Source of the DNA: Lysobacteraceae bacterium SCN 69-320 | Lineage (GTDB): Bacteria; Pseudomonadota; Gammaproteobacteria; Xanthomonadales; Rhodanobacteraceae | DNA: 64,000 nucleotides | Assembly (NCBI GenBank): GCA_001725155.1 | Contig: MEFP01000009.1 | Location: 1-64,000 of the forward strand | Direction of reading: 5' to 3' | Shown here: piece after piece, positions 62,366-64,000 of the stretch | How the letters are laid out: each line of letters opens with the position of its first letter | Position numbering within the stretch: the stretch's first letter is position 1 | Notes under the pieces: generated by a model | Told to the model about the DNA's origin: nothing | Database searches by the model: none | What the model saw: only the letters and a program-made list of their open reading frames with translations | Program-made: the position numbers and the translations under genes

Positions 62366-62483
62366 CGGGATTCCAGCTGAGGCAATGTGCGGGAGATAAG
62401 GGCGGGAACGGTAGGCTACAAGGCGTATCCAGGCAAGCATGGCGGCCTCGGCCGACCGCTGCATCGCGATACCCATCCGACAT

Positions 62484-62969
62484 TCACCGTCGCCGCGACG
62501 ACACCTGCGTACGGAAACGCACGATGCGTACCGACAGCGGCCACTCCACCGTCGCCAAGGTCTGCTGCATCAGTTCCAGCGCCGCGGCTTCCGCGTAACC
62601 GCCCGAGCCCGCGCCGATGACCGGAAACGCGATGGACGCGAAGCCGTGGCGGTGCGCAAGCGTCATCGCCGACTGCACGCTGCGGCATATCGAACCGGCC
62701 GACGCGCGCCAGAGCAGGTCGATGCCGGCCACGTGGATGATGCCGCGCAGCGGCAGGCGGCCCGGGCCGGTCAGTACCGCATCGCCGAGCGCGAGCGTGC
62801 CCGCGCGACCGAGTTCGATGAAGGGCCCGAGTCCGGCGCGCCGCTTGATGGCACCCGAAACGCCCTGCGGCAGCAACAGCCACCAGGGAATCACGTTGCG
62901 GTTCCAGGCATTGACGATCGCGTCGACCGGCTGGTCGAGCAGATCGCCGTCGACGACATCGGCACGCAT
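62484..62969 (-). CDS. Macro-domain (ADP-ribose-binding) protein
   Basis: 161 residues. [20 protein letters not shown] is the opening strand and N-A-x-N loop of a macro domain; [40 protein letters not shown] and [15 protein letters not shown] give the remaining ligand loops. Macro domains bind ADP-ribose or O-acetyl-ADP-ribose and some remove ADP-ribose from proteins. The loop residues WNRN differ from the common NAAN, so enzymatic activity is uncertain. It lies between yhdP and tldD, a place where most relatives have no such gene, to my knowledge. Confidence 0.8.
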   Translation of the reverse strand: MRADVVDGDLLDQPVDAIVNAWNRNVIPWWLLLPQGVSGAIKRRAGLGPFIELGRAGTLALGDAVLTGPGRLPLRGIIHVAGIDLLWRASAGSICRSVQSAMTLAHRHGFASIAFPVIGAGSGGYAEAAALELMQQTLATVEWPLSVRIVRFRTQVSSRRR

Positions 62970-63007
62970 GCAAAGTCCCGCGGCCCAGAGGCGCGTCGGA
63001 CCGACGC

Positions 63008-64000
63008 TCAGCGCCGCTGGTTCCCCTGCGGCGATTCGACCGGCGGTCCCTGCAGTTCCTGCGCCGGCGCGGCCGCGTCGTTGCGGCTGCGGCCGCCTTC
63101 GCGCGAGATCAGGGTGATCTCGGGTTTTTCCCAGCTGCCGGTCACGCGATAGCGCGCGGTCGTGACCTGGTTGATGGCCTTGTTGAACAGGGTCTGCACC
63201 GCCAGGCCCGCGGCGGCGCCCGCCGGCCCGCCGGCCAGCGCACCGACGACGGTCAGCGCGCCGCCGACGCGCGGCGTGACGACCATCTGCTGATCGTAGT
63301 CGCGCGCCTTCAGGCCGGTGCGGCCCTGGATGCGGATGTCGGCGGCCGGACTCGTGATCGTGAGATTGTTCGTCGTCGCGTTGCCGCCGCCGAGAGCGAA
63401 CTCGCCGTTGATGGCGGTGAAGCTCATGCCCGAGCGGAAGAAGTCGCCGAAATCCAGCGCGAGACGGCGCGGAATCTCGCGCACCGAGAACAGGCCGAAC
63501 AGACGTCCCATGCCCGGCTCGACATCGAGAATGCGGCCGGCATTGACCGTGAGCTTGAGCTTGCCTTCCAGCCGCGCCAGCGCGAACGAGGCCGGCGAGC
63601 CGTTCCAGTAGGCATTCAGATGGGCCAGGGTCTGGCCGCCTTCGAAAATGCCGGCAAAACCGAGCGCCGCGAGCATGTGGCCCATGTTTTCCGAGGTCAG
63701 GTCCAGATCGACGTCGGAGCGGTGGCGCTTGCCGTCGCCGTTCCATTGCCCGCGCACGTGCATTTCCATGTCGGCCGAACGCGTCTCGAACTGGTCGATG
63801 CGCATGCCGTCGGTGGTCGGCAACGACTCGAGCCGGGTCTCGCCGAAATTGGCCGTGCCGAGGCGGAAATCGCCGATCCACAGGTGCAGCGGCGGCACCG
63901 TCGAGGGCACCACGCCGTCGAACGGATCCGGTGTCTCCTCGACGGTCGTCAGGCCCGGCGGCCGCGGCGGATCGGGCCAGTACACATGTTCAAATTGCGC
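63008..64000 (-). CDS. yhdP: YhdP/AsmA-family protein, C-terminal part (runs off window)
   Basis: The last 330 residues are visible; the frame is open to the window edge (QFEHVYWPDPPRPPGL), so the N-terminus is outside. The segments TVPPLHLWIGDFRLGTANFG, SDVDLDLTSENMGHMLAALG, VEPGMGRLFGLFSVREIPRR and TGLKARDYDQQMVVTPRVGG match the YhdP (DUF3971/AsmA2) end. YhdP is a very large inner-membrane protein that carries phospholipids to the outer membrane together with TamB and YdbH. The tail has a normal stop and a Gln/Pro-rich end. Its order before tldD matches the conserved gammaproteobacterial block. Confidence 0.92.
   Translation of the reverse strand, partial: AQFEHVYWPDPPRPPGLTTVEETPDPFDGVVPSTVPPLHLWIGDFRLGTANFGETRLESLPTTDGMRIDQFETRSADMEMHVRGQWNGDGKRHRSDVDLDLTSENMGHMLAALGFAGIFEGGQTLAHLNAYWNGSPASFALARLEGKLKLTVNAGRILDVEPGMGRLFGLFSVREIPRRLALDFGDFFRSGMSFTAINGEFALGGGNATTNNLTITSPAADIRIQGRTGLKARDYDQQMVVTPRVGGALTVVGALAGGPAGAAAGLAVQTLFNKAINQVTTARYRVTGSWEKPEITLISREGGRSRNDAAAPAQELQGPPVESPQGNQRR

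Overview
The window is a GC-rich (roughly two-thirds G+C), gene-dense stretch of chromosome that looks like a member of the Lysobacterales/Xanthomonadales (Gammaproteobacteria), most likely near the Rhodanobacteraceae or Lysobacteraceae. The reasons are a CopL-type copper regulator, a THX ribosomal protein with a lysine/alanine tail, GATTCCC-type tandem repeats, the smc-zipA pair, and the yhdP/tldD/darP/pmbA neighbourhood. No rRNA, tRNA, phage or CRISPR array was seen. Because of the base composition almost every gene has long open frames opposite it; these were discarded.

Left end (1-6947): the tail of one IS3-family element has landed inside orfA of a related element in the other direction. 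Next, on the minus strand, is a complete poly-N-acetylglucosamine operon pgaABCD (export porin, deacetylase, synthase, accessory subunit) with tightly coupled genes and an AT-rich, hairpin-containing leader. Region 6947-11591: a phosphopantetheinyl transferase faces away from a copper-resistance operon (copL, a TolC-type outer-membrane lipoprotein with a histidine-rich tail, a Tat-exported multicopper oxidase). Region 11812-18799: a membrane hybrid histidine kinase with three receiver domains, a CheR methyltransferase and a CheB methylesterase form a signalling set, interrupted by an oppositely oriented exported seven-bladed kelch-type protein.

Region 19214-22366 holds small stress-type genes (DUF3309, an EF-hand protein, a YghA-like oxidoreductase, a basic histone H1-like protein). 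Region 22546-27067 makes sugar nucleotides: a UDP-HexNAc dehydrogenase, a UDP-uronate epimerase and GlmS. GlmS feeds the UDP-GlcNAc used by both the dehydrogenase and PgaC. Region 27216-39709 holds a LuxR-HTH/VOC fusion, zipA, smc, a secreted lipase plus a DUF4785-like exported protein with a well-formed promoter, a repeat-rich spacer, an MFS transporter, epmA and ligA. Region 39841-48008 is mixed: a helical-repeat protein, a YajD-type HNH nuclease, a membrane acyltransferase divergent from a membrane LytTR regulator, PhzF, a haem-binding secreted protein, small membrane proteins, DUF4166 and a VOC protein.

Region 48079-54142 carries three histidine-degradation genes (hutU, hutF, hutI) broken up by a secreted nucleotide pyrophosphatase. 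After a strong terminator and the THX gene, 54485-58943 is a zinc-homeostasis island: CDF exporter, MerC-like protein, a Zur-box-controlled ZnuD-like receptor, and Zur. The right end (58969-64000) is the pmbA/darP/tldD block with a macro-domain gene and the 3' part of yhdP, which runs off the window.

The items most worth a second look are the LuxR-VOC fusion with an apparent internal start, the Zur box between znuD and the merC-CDF pair, the operator/leader-ORF promoter of the lipase operon, a perfect 42-bp inverted repeat with a third degenerate copy, and the kinase/CheR/kelch/CheB arrangement.
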